Assembly: GCA_964581385.1 (NCBI GenBank) | Contig: CAZOOK010000034.1 | Location: forward strand, 1-57,995 | Direction: 5' to 3' | Source of the DNA: CAZOOK01 sp964581385 | Lineage (GTDB): Bacteria > Pseudomonadota > Gammaproteobacteria > Nevskiales > Nevskiaceae | DNA: 57,995 nucleotides | Part shown: positions 26,200 through 34,847 of the stretch, in pieces | Layout of the letters: each line of letters opens with the position of its first letter | How positions within the stretch are numbered: position 1 is the first letter of the stretch | The notes under the pieces: model-generated | Told to the model about the DNA's origin: nothing | What the model saw: the letters and a program-made list of their open reading frames with translations, nothing else | Databases searched by the model: none | Program-made: the position numbers and the translations under genes

Positions 26200-26604
26200 G
26201 TGATTTCCGACTCCATTAATCAGCGCGACGTCGTTGCCGAGGTGCGCACCGCCTTTGAACGCTACGAGGCGGCACTGCTGCGCAACGATGTCGACGCGCT
26301 CAACGAATTCTTTTGGTGCAGCAGCGACACCGTGCGCTACGGCATTGCCGAACACGCAGTGGGCATCGATGCGATCCGACGCTATCGGCGCGTCACGCCA
26401 CCGGTACACCCCGGCAGGCGCCTGCTGAATACGGTGATCACAACTTTCGGGCGCGACGCGGCCAGCGTTTGCACAGAGTTCACAGCCCCAGACACGACGC
26501 TCGTCGGCCGACAGACGCAAACCTGGATCCGCATCGACGGCGCTTGGCGCATTGTCGCCGCCCACGTCAGCACGGTTGATCCCCAGAGTTTGACGCGGTA
26601 CTAA
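26200..26604 (+). CDS. AtzH-like protein (DUF3225, cystatin/SnoaL fold)
   Basis: 134 residues starting with GTG. VRTAFERYEAALLRNDVDALNEFFW, YGIAEHAVGIDAIRRYR and TWIRIDGAWRIVAAHVS are typical of the AtzH-like family (PF11533), a small SnoaL-fold protein encoded in s-triazine/biuret gene clusters such as that of Pseudomonas sp. ADP. The exact role of AtzH is uncertain; it may process or bind carboxylated biuret intermediates. It lies 26 bp after biuH and 42 bp before the regulator gene, so it probably shares the biuH transcript. Its presence supports the biuret assignment of the first gene. Confidence 0.8.
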   Translation: MISDSINQRDVVAEVRTAFERYEAALLRNDVDALNEFFWCSSDTVRYGIAEHAVGIDAIRRYRRVTPPVHPGRRLLNTVITTFGRDAASVCTEFTAPDTTLVGRQTQTWIRIDGAWRIVAAHVSTVDPQSLTRY

Positions 26605-26614
26605 TAGCCTGGTC

Positions 26615-26624
26615 TTGAATACAA
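26615..26624. promoter_or_regulatory. Operator variant TTGAATACAA (copy 2) before the GntR gene
   Basis: Within the longer near-palindrome CTTGAATACAAG (26614-26625). It differs from the two upstream-of-hydrolase copies at one central base and sits 22 bp ahead of the regulator ATG. This placement suggests the GntR protein represses itself. Confidence 0.65.
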
Positions 26625-26646
26625 GAAGTGCTTGCCGCGAACGTCC

Positions 26647-27360
26647 ATGGCACAACAACCCGCCAATCAACTCGCCGAAGAAATCTATCTGACCGTCAAG
26701 GGCGAGATGTGGGATTTCCATTTGCTGCCCGGCGACCGCTTCACCGAAACCGAGATCGCCGAACGCTACGGCGTGTCGCGCACACCGGTTCGCGACGCCC
26801 TTTACCGCCTCAAGCGCGAAGGCTATCTCGAAGTGGGCTTCCGTAGCGGCTGGAGTGTGCGCCCATTCGACTTCAAGCGCTTCGACGAACTCTACGATCT
26901 TCGCATCATGCTCGAATGCGCCGCTGCCGAGCGACTTTGCGCCATGATGTCGGTACCGTCGCTGACGGAATTGAAAGCCATCTGGCTGATTCCCGCCGCC
27001 GACCGCGAGAGAGATCCGCGACGGATGGCGCAACTCGACGAAGAGTTCCATTGCGCCCTCGTCGCCGCGGCCGGCAATCATGAGCTGGCGCAGGTGCACG
27101 CGGATCTAACCGAGAAGATCCGCGTGATCCGCCGGCTCGATTTTCTCAAAGACAAGCGTATCGATGCCACCTACGAAGAGCATGCAAAGATTCTGCGTCT
27201 GATCATGCGCCGCAAAGCGACAGAGTTGACCATCCTGCTGCGCTCGCACATCACGCAGAGCAAGAATGAAGTGCGCAAGATCACGCTACACATGCTGCAC
27301 GAAGCACGTGCCAAGCTGGCTAAGCCCACCCGCAGAAAGCGCCCGCGCGCGCGGGCCTGA
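26647..27360 (+). CDS. GntR-family transcriptional regulator (FCD/FadR subfamily)
   Basis: 237 residues. A winged helix-turn-helix at ~28-66 (TETEIAERYGVSRTPVRDALYRL, recognition helix SRTPVRDAL) is followed by an all-helical FCD effector domain with the usual metal-ligand positions (DLRIMLE, DEEFHCALVAAAGN, EEHAKIL, SHITQS). The ligand is probably biuret, allophanate or another small ureide. The binding site is inferred to be TTGTATACAA, found before biuH, before the hydrolase/NCS2 pair 24 kb away, and in variant form before this gene. A TTG at 26632 could be an alternative start. The C-terminus is rich in Lys/Arg. Confidence 0.85.
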   Translation: MAQQPANQLAEEIYLTVKGEMWDFHLLPGDRFTETEIAERYGVSRTPVRDALYRLKREGYLEVGFRSGWSVRPFDFKRFDELYDLRIMLECAAAERLCAMMSVPSLTELKAIWLIPAADRERDPRRMAQLDEEFHCALVAAAGNHELAQVHADLTEKIRVIRRLDFLKDKRIDATYEEHAKILRLIMRRKATELTILLRSHITQSKNEVRKITLHMLHEARAKLAKPTRRKRPRARA

Positions 27361-27399
27361 GTAAACATATCGTGCTGTGCGGCGACCGCGATCGGCCGT

Positions 27400-27432
27400 C
27401 TAGGCCCGCTAACACTAATTTTGATCGCTGCG
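27400..27432 (+). repeat. Third copy of the TAGGGCC...GATCGCTGCG repeat
   Basis: 33 bases starting CTAGGCCCGCTAACACT and ending GATCGCTGCG, matching the modules at 220-253 (minus) and 53746-53779 (minus) at most positions. It lies 40 bp after the GntR stop and ends one base before the sigma-54-like promoter of the nickel permease gene. Confidence 0.55.
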
Positions 27433-27433
27433 C

Positions 27434-27449
27434 TGGTACGCTCATTGCT
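27434..27449 (+). promoter_or_regulatory. Candidate sigma-54 promoter of the nickel permease-ureG operon
   Basis: TGGTACGCTCATTGCT matches TGGCACG-N4-TTGCT at all fixed positions but one (C4 to T). Predicted transcription start is near 27460, which favours the ATG at 27491 over the GTG at 27458 as the start of the permease. Confidence 0.72.
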
Positions 27450-27490
27450 CCATATTCGTGCATGAGAGCGCGCACCGCCGCACCCGACGC

Positions 27491-28546
27491 ATGAAAGCCC
27501 TGCTCATCGAGATCCTTTCTGACCGCACCGCGCACCTGCGACGCAGAGCAATCGCGCTCGGTGGGCTACTGGTCGCGGCAAATCTGCTCGCTTGGTTGTG
27601 GGCCTTGCTCGCCTTCCATGCGCACCCGCTCCTGCTCGGCACCGCTGCAGCCGCCTATGGGCTGGGCCTTCGCCACGCCGTCGATGCCGACCACATCGCC
27701 GCGATCGACAACGTCAGCCGCAAGCTGATGCAGGACGGCCGGCGTCCGCTTGCCGCCGGCCTGTTCTTTTCACTCGGACACTCGACGGTAGTGCTGCTAC
27801 TGACGCTCGGTATCGCGCTGACGACGAAATCCCTAGCGACGGACCTGCTGCCGTTACGAGACGTGCTCGGCCGGGTCGGCGTGTCAATCTCAGCACTGTT
27901 CCTGTTCGCGATCGCCGCTGCGAACGGAGTCGTCTTCATTTCCGTCTATCGCAACTTCACGGCGCTGCGCCGGGGCGAGCGAATCGCACCCGCGGCGCTC
28001 GAACATCTACTAAAGGGCGGCGGACTGATCGCGCGCTTGTGCTGGCGATTGTTCGAACGGATTCGTCACAGCTGGCAGATGTATCCGCTGGGCCTGCTGT
28101 TCGGGCTCGGTTTCGATACCGCCTCTGAAGTCGGCCTGCTGGCGATCTCGGCCCTGGAGAGCTCGAAGGGCATGCCAGTCGTCGACGCGCTCGTGTTCCC
28201 TGTTCTGTTCCTCGCCGGCATGTCGTTGATCGATACTGTCGACGGCATGCTCATGCTCGGCGCTTACGGCTGGGCCTTCGTCAAGCCGGTGCGCAAGCTC
28301 TATTACAATATGACAATGACGCTGATCTCGGTACTCGTCGCAGTGCTGGTGGGCGGTATCGAAGTTCTCGGTCTTATTGGACGTGAACTGCAACTGCAAG
28401 GCGCGTCGTGGACTTGGTTGTACCTGGTCAACGACCACTTCGGACTTCTGGGCTATTCGATCATCGCCGTATTCGTGCTGAGCTGGCTCGGCTCGATCGC
28501 GATCTACCGCATGAGAGGCTACGATGTCATCGACATCACGACATGA
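27491..28546 (+). CDS. HoxN/NixA-type high-affinity nickel permease
   Basis: 351 residues, about eight membrane segments. The metal signature RHAVDADHIAAIDN (HX4DH) is in the second helix, followed by LFFSLGHSTVV, LGFDTASEVGLL and GMSLIDTVDGMLML, all four conserved motifs of the NiCoT family. It imports Ni2+ through the inner membrane for the urease active site, and it precedes ureG by 63 bp. Cobalt transport cannot be excluded. Start at ATG 27491 fits the predicted sigma-54 transcript; a GTG 11 codons upstream is the alternative. Confidence 0.9.
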   Translation: MKALLIEILSDRTAHLRRRAIALGGLLVAANLLAWLWALLAFHAHPLLLGTAAAAYGLGLRHAVDADHIAAIDNVSRKLMQDGRRPLAAGLFFSLGHSTVVLLLTLGIALTTKSLATDLLPLRDVLGRVGVSISALFLFAIAAANGVVFISVYRNFTALRRGERIAPAALEHLLKGGGLIARLCWRLFERIRHSWQMYPLGLLFGLGFDTASEVGLLAISALESSKGMPVVDALVFPVLFLAGMSLIDTVDGMLMLGAYGWAFVKPVRKLYYNMTMTLISVLVAVLVGGIEVLGLIGRELQLQGASWTWLYLVNDHFGLLGYSIIAVFVLSWLGSIAIYRMRGYDVIDITT

Positions 28547-28609
28547 GCGCCGCGGTAGCGGCAACGCGGAGTGTGTTGTCCCCAAACGACCTGCAACAAG
28601 GAGCCTGCG

Positions 28610-29272
28610 ATGACCTCTGATGTCCGCGTGAATGCCGAGGTACTGCGCGTCGGTGTCGGCGGGCCAGTCGGGTCCGGCAAGACCGCGCTGGTCGACCGGC
28701 TTTGCAAACATATGCGTGATCGCTTCAACATCGGTGTCGTCACCAACGACATCTATACGCGCGAAGATCAGGAGTTCCTGATCCGCAGCCAGGCGCTGGC
28801 ACCCGAGCGCATTCGCGGCGTCGAAACCGGCGGCTGTCCGCACACGGCAATCCGCGAGGACGCGTCGATGAATCTGGCCGCGATCGACGAACTCAATCGC
28901 GATTTCGACGATCTCGATCTCATCATCGTCGAAAGCGGCGGCGACAACCTCGCTGCGACTTTCAGTCCGGAGCTGTCGGATCTGACGCTCTACGTCATCG
29001 ACGTGGCCGCCGGCGACAAGATTCCGCGCAAAGGCGGACCCGGCATTACCCGCTCCGATCTGTTGATCATCAACAAGATCGATCTGGCGCCTTACGTCGG
29101 CGCCTCACTGGAAGTCATGGATCGCGACGCGCGCAAGATGCGCGGTGAACGACCGTTCGTGTTCACCAACCTCAAGACCGGACAGGGGCTTGATCAGGTG
29201 ATGGAGTTCATCGTCAAACAGGGAATGCTGACACCCCGCGATGCGTCTGTCGTGCAAACATCTACGCCATAG
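28610..29272 (+). CDS. ureG: Urease accessory GTPase UreG
   Basis: 220 residues. P-loop GGPVGSGKTALVDRL, then VETGGCPHTAIREDAS (metal site CPH), VESGGDNLAATFSPEL, NKIDLAPYVG and the C-terminal LKTGQGLDQVMEFI. UreG hydrolyses GTP to drive nickel delivery into urease together with UreD, UreE and UreF. It has a strong AAGGAG site. It is set apart from ureDABCEF by 4.3 kb and is on the opposite strand, together with the nickel importer under a nitrogen-type promoter. Confidence 0.96.
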   Translation: MTSDVRVNAEVLRVGVGGPVGSGKTALVDRLCKHMRDRFNIGVVTNDIYTREDQEFLIRSQALAPERIRGVETGGCPHTAIREDASMNLAAIDELNRDFDDLDLIIVESGGDNLAATFSPELSDLTLYVIDVAAGDKIPRKGGPGITRSDLLIINKIDLAPYVGASLEVMDRDARKMRGERPFVFTNLKTGQGLDQVMEFIVKQGMLTPRDASVVQTSTP

Positions 29273-29444
29273 CGGCAAGCCAGCTTTTGCAATCAATGGG
29301 CCGTCGCGCAGGTCAATCGACGAATCACTTAACGAACGCAGATGATCGTTTCACAAGAAGGATTTGGTGCAATGTGCCAACTCCGGACATTAGCTGCCTG
29401 AAAATCATTGCCCGTTAGCGGACGTTCGTTAGTCGGCCTGGTCC

Positions 29445-29723
29445 CTATGTTTCCGACTGCCCACGAAAGGTGAGTTCATAGACCTGCACGCCCGATTTCA
29501 GAAATTGCTTTATCTGCGTATCCACAGCAGGCGCCAACATGCTGTACTCCTCCTGAAGATACTCAGCAACGGCTTCTGGCGATCACGGCCCTGACGACGC
29601 CTTGTAGCTCGGAACGTCTTTCTGGATTTCCTTCCACGATGAATTCGACTTACTCGATAGGAACACCTTCGATTCTGTGTAGATAATGGAAGTTGCGCTT
29701 GAGCGGTCCGTCTTAAAGCGCAT
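29445..29723 (-). pseudogene. Broken small gene with an in-frame TGA
   Basis: Reading the minus strand from ATG 29723 gives 46 codons (MRFKTDRSS..., IYTESKVFLSS, WKEIQKDVPSY), then a TGA at 29583-29585, then 45 more codons in the same frame (SPEAVAEYLQEEYSM, QIKQFLKSGVQVYEL) to TAG at 29445. Both halves look protein-like, so this seems to be one ~92-residue protein interrupted by a stop. I do not recognise the family. It begins six bases after the end of the GloVer gene on the same strand. A sequencing error is the alternative. Confidence 0.5.
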
Positions 29724-29728
29724 GCATC

Positions 29729-31276
29729 CTATTGAATGCTTATATTCGTTGCAGCGGTGGACACGCTGCCATCCGCAGCCGTACACCGAACTCCGGCCGA
29801 GAACACTGCTGGGCTCCGCCCGTGCTTGCTGTAAAACCTAATGACACGAGTACCGCTGATCGCAGTGCCGCCACTTAAGCCGGGTACATCGCCTTCGATG
29901 TCGCACGACGTCGCACCGGCCGACGACCAGCTGAATGTCGTGGCCTGACCCACTCGGACCGTTGAAAGACTGAACGAAGCGGAAGCGCTAAGCGGAGCAT
30001 CGGGGGAAAGTTTGTAGATGCTGAAGTTGTTGGAAATCGCGAAGATCACTTTTCCATCGATGTCTTGAGCGAGATTGACAATGGCGCCTAAAACAGTGCT
30101 CGGGAGCTCGAAGAGAGTCTCGAATCCACCATCGGATGTGATACGGAAAAGAGTGCCCGATGATCCAAATCCGCCATCCAGGGTCCTGCCATATAAATTG
30201 CCATCGCTGGCTCGAAACAAGCTTGTAGGTCCACCTCCATCGGCGCGAAGCGGCAACACCTCACTTACCCAATGCCCCGGATCCCAGTTGCAAATACCGG
30301 ACTCCCCGTTGCATCGCCATACACCGACGTGGTAGTACGTGAATTGATAGGTGGAAAACGTATGAAGCACCGTGACGACGCCGGCAGGGGTGATCTTGCG
30401 AACGTCCCCATCAATGGAATCACCCAACCCAGCCGTGGCGGCGTACAGATTTCCGTCATTCCCGCTGGTCAGGGGCGAGACCGACGGCAGAGACGGTACG
30501 ATCTGAGTGATGTTGCAGCTCGGACTCAATTTGAATATCCCGGAACTGTTGGCACCGGATTGACTGACCGCGATGCTTTGGCCGTAAAAGCTTCCATCTG
30601 TACCGGCAACCAATTTGAGAAAGTCGCCGTCTCTATAGTTGAACGGAAAAGTCAGAGCGGCATCGCACAGGGTTGAATACGAGCCGCTCGTAGTCATACG
30701 AAAGAGTTGCGGAATCAAACCGTTTACTGTCGTCAGTCCATACAGAGCGCCGTCCGGACCCAATACCGGCCCGGCTAAGAAGACCGAATTGCTCGCATCC
30801 TGATAAGCCTCGGATCGATGATCAAAGGAATACAGAATTGTGTAGACGCCACTCGAGGTCAGACGAAACAAAGTGCCAAAGCCATAGGCGCCGCCTAACA
30901 CTGTCCCGCCATACAGGTTGCCGTCGCCACCGATGACGATTTGGCTTAGATCATAGCCATCGCTGTTGACAGCCAGTCCGGTGACCGGATCGACCACCGG
31001 GGCGCTGAAAGTGTGAAGGGTCTGATACGAACCATCCCGGTTGACTCGCACGATCGTACTCAGCAATGACGCGTAAAAAGTGCCATCGGGCCCGACGGCA
31101 AGCATCGAGTTGGTGGAGTAAGAATTGGCTACCCCATCCGACAAAGGCATCGCCACAACCGCGACCGCTGAGGTCACAGACGATACATCTTTGGCCTTTA
31201 CTCCGGCTTCAGCGGCCTGAAGCAGCATTGCTGCCGCGAAGAGAGACAGCATCGCTCGCTCGCACGACTTCCACAT
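29729..31276 (-). CDS. Secreted GloVer-repeat protein (minus-strand copy)
   Basis: 515 residues with a signal peptide (MLSLFAAAMLLQAAEAG). The body is a series of beta-propeller-like repeats of the GloVer type (DGNLYGGTVLGGAYGFGTLFRLT; DGNLYGRTLDGGFGSSGTLFRIT), and the C-terminal ~80 residues form an Ig-like domain (FSWSSAGATSCDIEG, FYSKHGRSPAVF, CTAADGS). Such proteins are secreted or surface-bound; no enzyme activity is evident. A divergent paralogue lies at 31859-33367. Base composition is lower in GC than the surrounding nitrogen genes. ATG at 31276 was chosen; a GTG lies six codons upstream. Confidence 0.75.
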   Translation of the reverse strand: MWKSCERAMLSLFAAAMLLQAAEAGVKAKDVSSVTSAVAVVAMPLSDGVANSYSTNSMLAVGPDGTFYASLLSTIVRVNRDGSYQTLHTFSAPVVDPVTGLAVNSDGYDLSQIVIGGDGNLYGGTVLGGAYGFGTLFRLTSSGVYTILYSFDHRSEAYQDASNSVFLAGPVLGPDGALYGLTTVNGLIPQLFRMTTSGSYSTLCDAALTFPFNYRDGDFLKLVAGTDGSFYGQSIAVSQSGANSSGIFKLSPSCNITQIVPSLPSVSPLTSGNDGNLYAATAGLGDSIDGDVRKITPAGVVTVLHTFSTYQFTYYHVGVWRCNGESGICNWDPGHWVSEVLPLRADGGGPTSLFRASDGNLYGRTLDGGFGSSGTLFRITSDGGFETLFELPSTVLGAIVNLAQDIDGKVIFAISNNFSIYKLSPDAPLSASASFSLSTVRVGQATTFSWSSAGATSCDIEGDVPGLSGGTAISGTRVIRFYSKHGRSPAVFSAGVRCTAADGSVSTAATNISIQ

Positions 31277-31858
31277 GGTTCGATCCCCCCGCACCCCTGA
31301 CCCACCGTATCACGGTTGAGCTTTATTAGAACTTCTACCTTTATCTGAGACACTGCTACCCCTGCATTATTCGCACATGGGGAGCCGAAAGTCGATGAAC
31401 GCGTGCCGCTTCGCATTCCGACTGCGCTAAGCGTTCTTGTTAAGCACCAGTTATATCATTTCGACAGAGGTGCTGGAGTCCTGAAAGCCTTTTCGATCAA
31501 GGGGCTTAGAGGCGTTCAGCCGAATTTGATGGGCGCTGCAGCGACCGCGCGGCACCCATTACATAACACCAGAGTGACACAGCTGAAACCCAGTGAAAAT
31601 ACACCTTTCACTCGTTTCGCCCTTGTTCCCAAATTGAGCACGCAATCGGTGACAAAAATAGTCTTTTTGTCACCGGCAGAATGTGGCCTTGTTTTTGTGC
31701 AGTGCGATGTGAGAGGCAACAGAAGTTAGCGCACGCCGCGCAAACCGGAGTTCAGATATAGTGATCGCGCGAAGCTTGCAGGTTCCATTTGCGACGCCTA
31801 GCACAAAACAAATCGGCATTGATGCCAAAGAGAAGTAGTAGGAAGGGGGGAGATCATC
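31277..31858. other. Divergent intergenic region with a 12-bp perfect inverted repeat
   Basis: 582 bases between the two GloVer genes. A 12-bp inverted repeat, CGGTGACAAAAA at 31647-31658 and its complement at 31664-31675, has a 5-base loop (TAGTC). It could end a transcript in either direction, having A's on one arm and T's on the other, or bind a regulator. No gene is convincing here. Confidence 0.5.
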
Positions 31859-33367
31859 GTGTTCATACGCCAGCTTCTGGGCGCACTTTGTGCGCTTGTC
31901 TGTGCCGGCCAATCGGATGCTGCAGCGACCAGGTCCGTAGCCCCCGTTACACCCGCAGGCGAGGCCCGATCCTTAACTCCATTGCAGAGTTCCCTCACGC
32001 CCTGGCGGCTAGGTGCCGTGATGGGGGCGGACGGTACTTACTATGTCGTTTCGTCTGACTCGTCCGGCAGTGACGTCATCGACAAGGTCACAGGCGAGGG
32101 CAGTATCACCGCGTTGCACACCTTTAGCCCACTCGATGCATCGGGACACAACGCGGACGGTAGCCGCTCCGGCCGCCTGCGCTTCAATGCTGACGGCAAT
32201 TTGTACGGTGTCGCGAGCGAAGGAGGTGCCTATGGATTCGGCACGCTCTTTACATTGACAACGAGCGGAGAGTTCACAACGCTGCTCCCCTTCAACTTTG
32301 GGGGTCAGTCCCTATCCCTAGATCCCGAGTTCAACGACGTGGTACAAGGTGCCGATGGTGCGTATTACGGCATCATTCAGGTCGCCAATGCCAGTCCGCA
32401 GTACTACAAGGTGTCCGCGGATGGCGCCTTCAGCTCGCTCTGCACATTGCCGCTGCTGTCATCAACCCGCCCCATCCAATTGATTGCCGCAGCCGACGGA
32501 AACCTCTACGGTTTGATGGGGCAGAACATTGGATCCGAGGTGATCCGGCTCACTCCGAGTTGTGGAATGACGCAGCTATACGCCGTCGCCCCGTCGAGCT
32601 CCGCCCAGCTATGGGATATGGTGCTGGCCACTGATGGCAATCTTTATGTGGCGCAAGCGATGGACGGCAGCAAGATCATCAAGCTGACGACATCAGGCGT
32701 CGCTTCCGACTTCTACGTCTTCGCATTCGACTCTGTCGAGTACTATTTCCCTGGCTCATGGAGTTGCGTATATCCCCAATGGCCCCGATTCTGTACTTGG
32801 ACTCCTCCGGTGGGATGGAAGCAGGTTCCGACATCTATTAACGTCACGGGTGGTTTCCCTTCTACCCTGATCCAGGGGCGCGACGGCAATATTTACGGCA
32901 CAACTTATACTCAAGGACTCCACTCCTTCGGCACCATCTTTCGGTTGACGCTGGATGGCAGTTCTTCGACGCTCTTTGCGACGGACAGCACCCCGACATT
33001 TTCAGGTTTGATGCAGGACGTGGGCGGCAACATCACGTATTTTGTCGGCTCTACATTTCTCGCAACGTCGCTGGCTAAGCTGGGATCCTCTACGTCATTG
33101 ACAACCAGCATTTCCTTCAGTCTTCGGAATGTGAATCTTTGGGAACCGACCGTGCTGAGCTGGTCATCGACGGGGGCACAATCATGTTCGCTGATCACGG
33201 ATATCCCTGGTCTCTCCGCTTCGAAGTCTGTGGCTGTGAGTGGCAGCCAAACGGTCCGTCTCTACAGCAAGGGAGGACGCACGCCCGCGCAGTACACCGC
33301 CGGTATTGAGTGCACTGCTGCGGATGGCAGTATTTCCAACGCGAGCACCAATGTAACGATCAACTGA
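31859..33367 (+). CDS. Secreted GloVer-repeat protein (plus-strand copy)
   Basis: 502 residues from a GTG start preceded by a strong GGAAGGGGGGAG site. Signal peptide MFIRQLLGALCALVCAG. Same architecture as the divergent neighbour: GloVer repeats (DGNLYGVASEGGAYGFGTLF; DGNIYGTTYTQGLHSFGTIF) and a C-terminal Ig-like domain (VLSWSSTGAQSCSL, LYSKGGRTPAQY, CTAADGSIS). The pair arose by duplication and inversion. Role unknown; likely an extracellular structural or adhesive protein. The pair separates ureG from ureF. Confidence 0.75.
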   Translation: MFIRQLLGALCALVCAGQSDAAATRSVAPVTPAGEARSLTPLQSSLTPWRLGAVMGADGTYYVVSSDSSGSDVIDKVTGEGSITALHTFSPLDASGHNADGSRSGRLRFNADGNLYGVASEGGAYGFGTLFTLTTSGEFTTLLPFNFGGQSLSLDPEFNDVVQGADGAYYGIIQVANASPQYYKVSADGAFSSLCTLPLLSSTRPIQLIAAADGNLYGLMGQNIGSEVIRLTPSCGMTQLYAVAPSSSAQLWDMVLATDGNLYVAQAMDGSKIIKLTTSGVASDFYVFAFDSVEYYFPGSWSCVYPQWPRFCTWTPPVGWKQVPTSINVTGGFPSTLIQGRDGNIYGTTYTQGLHSFGTIFRLTLDGSSSTLFATDSTPTFSGLMQDVGGNITYFVGSTFLATSLAKLGSSTSLTTSISFSLRNVNLWEPTVLSWSSTGAQSCSLITDIPGLSASKSVAVSGSQTVRLYSKGGRTPAQYTAGIECTAADGSISNASTNVTIN

Positions 33368-33596
33368 CCGCCTCATTGGATACGGACCCATATACGCTAC
33401 GTGGATTGGATATACACGTGTTGCAAAGCCAACCTTAAGGAGGTTGTAATCCCGAATGTTGCATCCCCAAAAGCTGCCGTTCGCCGCGGTCGGCTTAGGG
33501 CTGTCCACGCATCGTAGTCGCAGCTGCAGATGGAGCAATGGAGGTGACGATCAAGTGGCGGGTCGATCGCCGATCAATACGATGACAGTATCGCAT

Positions 33597-34283
33597 TCAC
33601 GACCGGAACAACCGCGTGTACTGCGTCTCATGCCGCGCGCTGGCAATTCCCTGCATTGGCGACGAGATGCCGATGTCGTCATCGACGATGCACGCAGCTT
33701 CGGAGACCACGTTGGGAATCTGGATGAGCAAGCGATCGAGCAGACGCTGCCCCGCACTCTGTCCGAGCGGAATCAGCTTCACCGCCCCGAGCACCTGGTT
33801 TTCGCACCAGGACCATAGATAACCCCAGGCGGCCTCGTCGGCGGCGATGCCCCATCGGCACGCGGCCAGCGTAAACAATGTTGCAAAGGTCGCCTCGGAA
33901 CTCAGCGTCCACTGCGACGCCTCTTCGATGCCTAGCCCATTAAGAATTTTTGCCAGCGCATGACCCATGTGCCGATCCTCAGCGCGCAGCTCAGCACTCT
34001 CGCGCGCGGCGATCAGCAGACGGCTCCAGTTCAGCACGGAAGAAACATCGTCCCGCGTCCAAGCCGCGTGCAGGCGCAACAGCACCGGCACATCGAGCGT
34101 ACCGACCGCGTTGCGCATGAGTCCGCCTATCCATTCCAAAGCGGATGGTTCGTCACGAACCCAGTTCGCTTCGACCGCGTATTCGAGGCCCTGCGAAAAA
34201 TTGAACGCGCCGACCGGCAAGGCCGGACTAACTAGTTGGCACAGCCTCAGCAACGCTGTCGCACGTCGCTGCTCTGAAGCCAT
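33597..34283 (-). CDS. ureF: Urease accessory protein UreF
   Basis: 228 residues, normal for UreF. LLRLCQLVSPALPVGAFNFSQGLEYAVE is the conserved N-terminus; LAACRWGIAADEAAWGYLWSWCENQVLGAVKLIPLGQSAGQRLL is the conserved C-terminal half (given here in part by its start at ~148). UreF acts with UreD and UreG in the nickel-insertion complex. The start at 34283 lies one base after the ureE stop; the frame is open further upstream only because it shadows ureE. It is the last gene of the urease series on this strand. Confidence 0.94.
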   Translation of the reverse strand: MASEQRRATALLRLCQLVSPALPVGAFNFSQGLEYAVEANWVRDEPSALEWIGGLMRNAVGTLDVPVLLRLHAAWTRDDVSSVLNWSRLLIAARESAELRAEDRHMGHALAKILNGLGIEEASQWTLSSEATFATLFTLAACRWGIAADEAAWGYLWSWCENQVLGAVKLIPLGQSAGQRLLDRLLIQIPNVVSEAACIVDDDIGISSPMQGIASARHETQYTRLFRS

Positions 34284-34284
34284 G

Positions 34285-34734
34285 TCAGTGGCCGTGCGGA
34301 TGCCCGCCTCCGTAAGCGCCGGCCTCCGGTTCGAACGGCGCCGTTTCGACAACCACACTGAAACCCAGCCCGCGCACCATGTCGTCGAGCACATGATCGT
34401 GGCGATAGCGCAGCCAATCCGGGCCAATCTGTAGCGACACGTGGCGGTTGCCGAGGTGATAGCTGGCGCGCGCTAGTCGCCAGGGCTCCTCACATCGAAC
34501 AGTCGAGACCTGCTCGGGAGCGGCAACCACTTCGACGACCCGGCCGTCCTCGGCGAGCAACTTATCGCCACCACGCAGAATCGCGCCGCGGTCAAGGATC
34601 AGCCCTGCTTCCTCGCCGTTGGCGAGCTGCGTGCGCAAACGGCTCTTCTGTCGCAGCTCGAAGGGCAGCACCAACTGTAGCAGCGGCGGCCGTTCATCAT
34701 CGTGCAGGCGTTTCGAAATTGTCAGGATGTTCAT
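34285..34734 (-). CDS. ureE: Urease nickel chaperone UreE
   Basis: 149 residues. LPFELRQKSRLRTQLANGEEAGLIL is the peptide-binding domain; the metal-binding domain has YHLGNRHVSLQI and ends with a short histidine tail GGGHPHGH. UreE delivers Ni2+ to the UreG/UreF/UreD-apo-urease complex. The tail is short compared with the long His stretches of some homologues, so it likely acts as a chaperone rather than a nickel store. It is separated from ureC by a palindromic repeat. ATG start. Confidence 0.94.
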   Translation of the reverse strand: MNILTISKRLHDDERPPLLQLVLPFELRQKSRLRTQLANGEEAGLILDRGAILRGGDKLLAEDGRVVEVVAAPEQVSTVRCEEPWRLARASYHLGNRHVSLQIGPDWLRYRHDHVLDDMVRGLGFSVVVETAPFEPEAGAYGGGHPHGH

Positions 34735-34753
34735 TCAGGGAGTTGGCTAGTTC

Positions 34754-34837
34754 GTAGGCTGGGTTGAAGCGCAGCGAAACCCAGCTTTTCTCGGCGAAGG
34801 ACATCGCTGGGATTCGCTACGCTCCATCCCAGCCTAC
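34754..34837. repeat. Large imperfect palindrome (REP-like) between ureC and ureE
   Basis: Two 32-base arms (34754-34785 and 34806-34837) that are reverse complements at all but a few positions, beginning GTAGGCTGGG and ending CGAANCCCAGC, with a 20-base loop. A related fragment (GAAGCGCAGTGAAGCCCAGC) lies at 38574-38593. It likely forms a hairpin in the urease mRNA, separating the structural from the accessory cistrons and possibly protecting the upstream ureC message. Confidence 0.85.
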
Positions 34838-34847
34838 AAAATCAATT

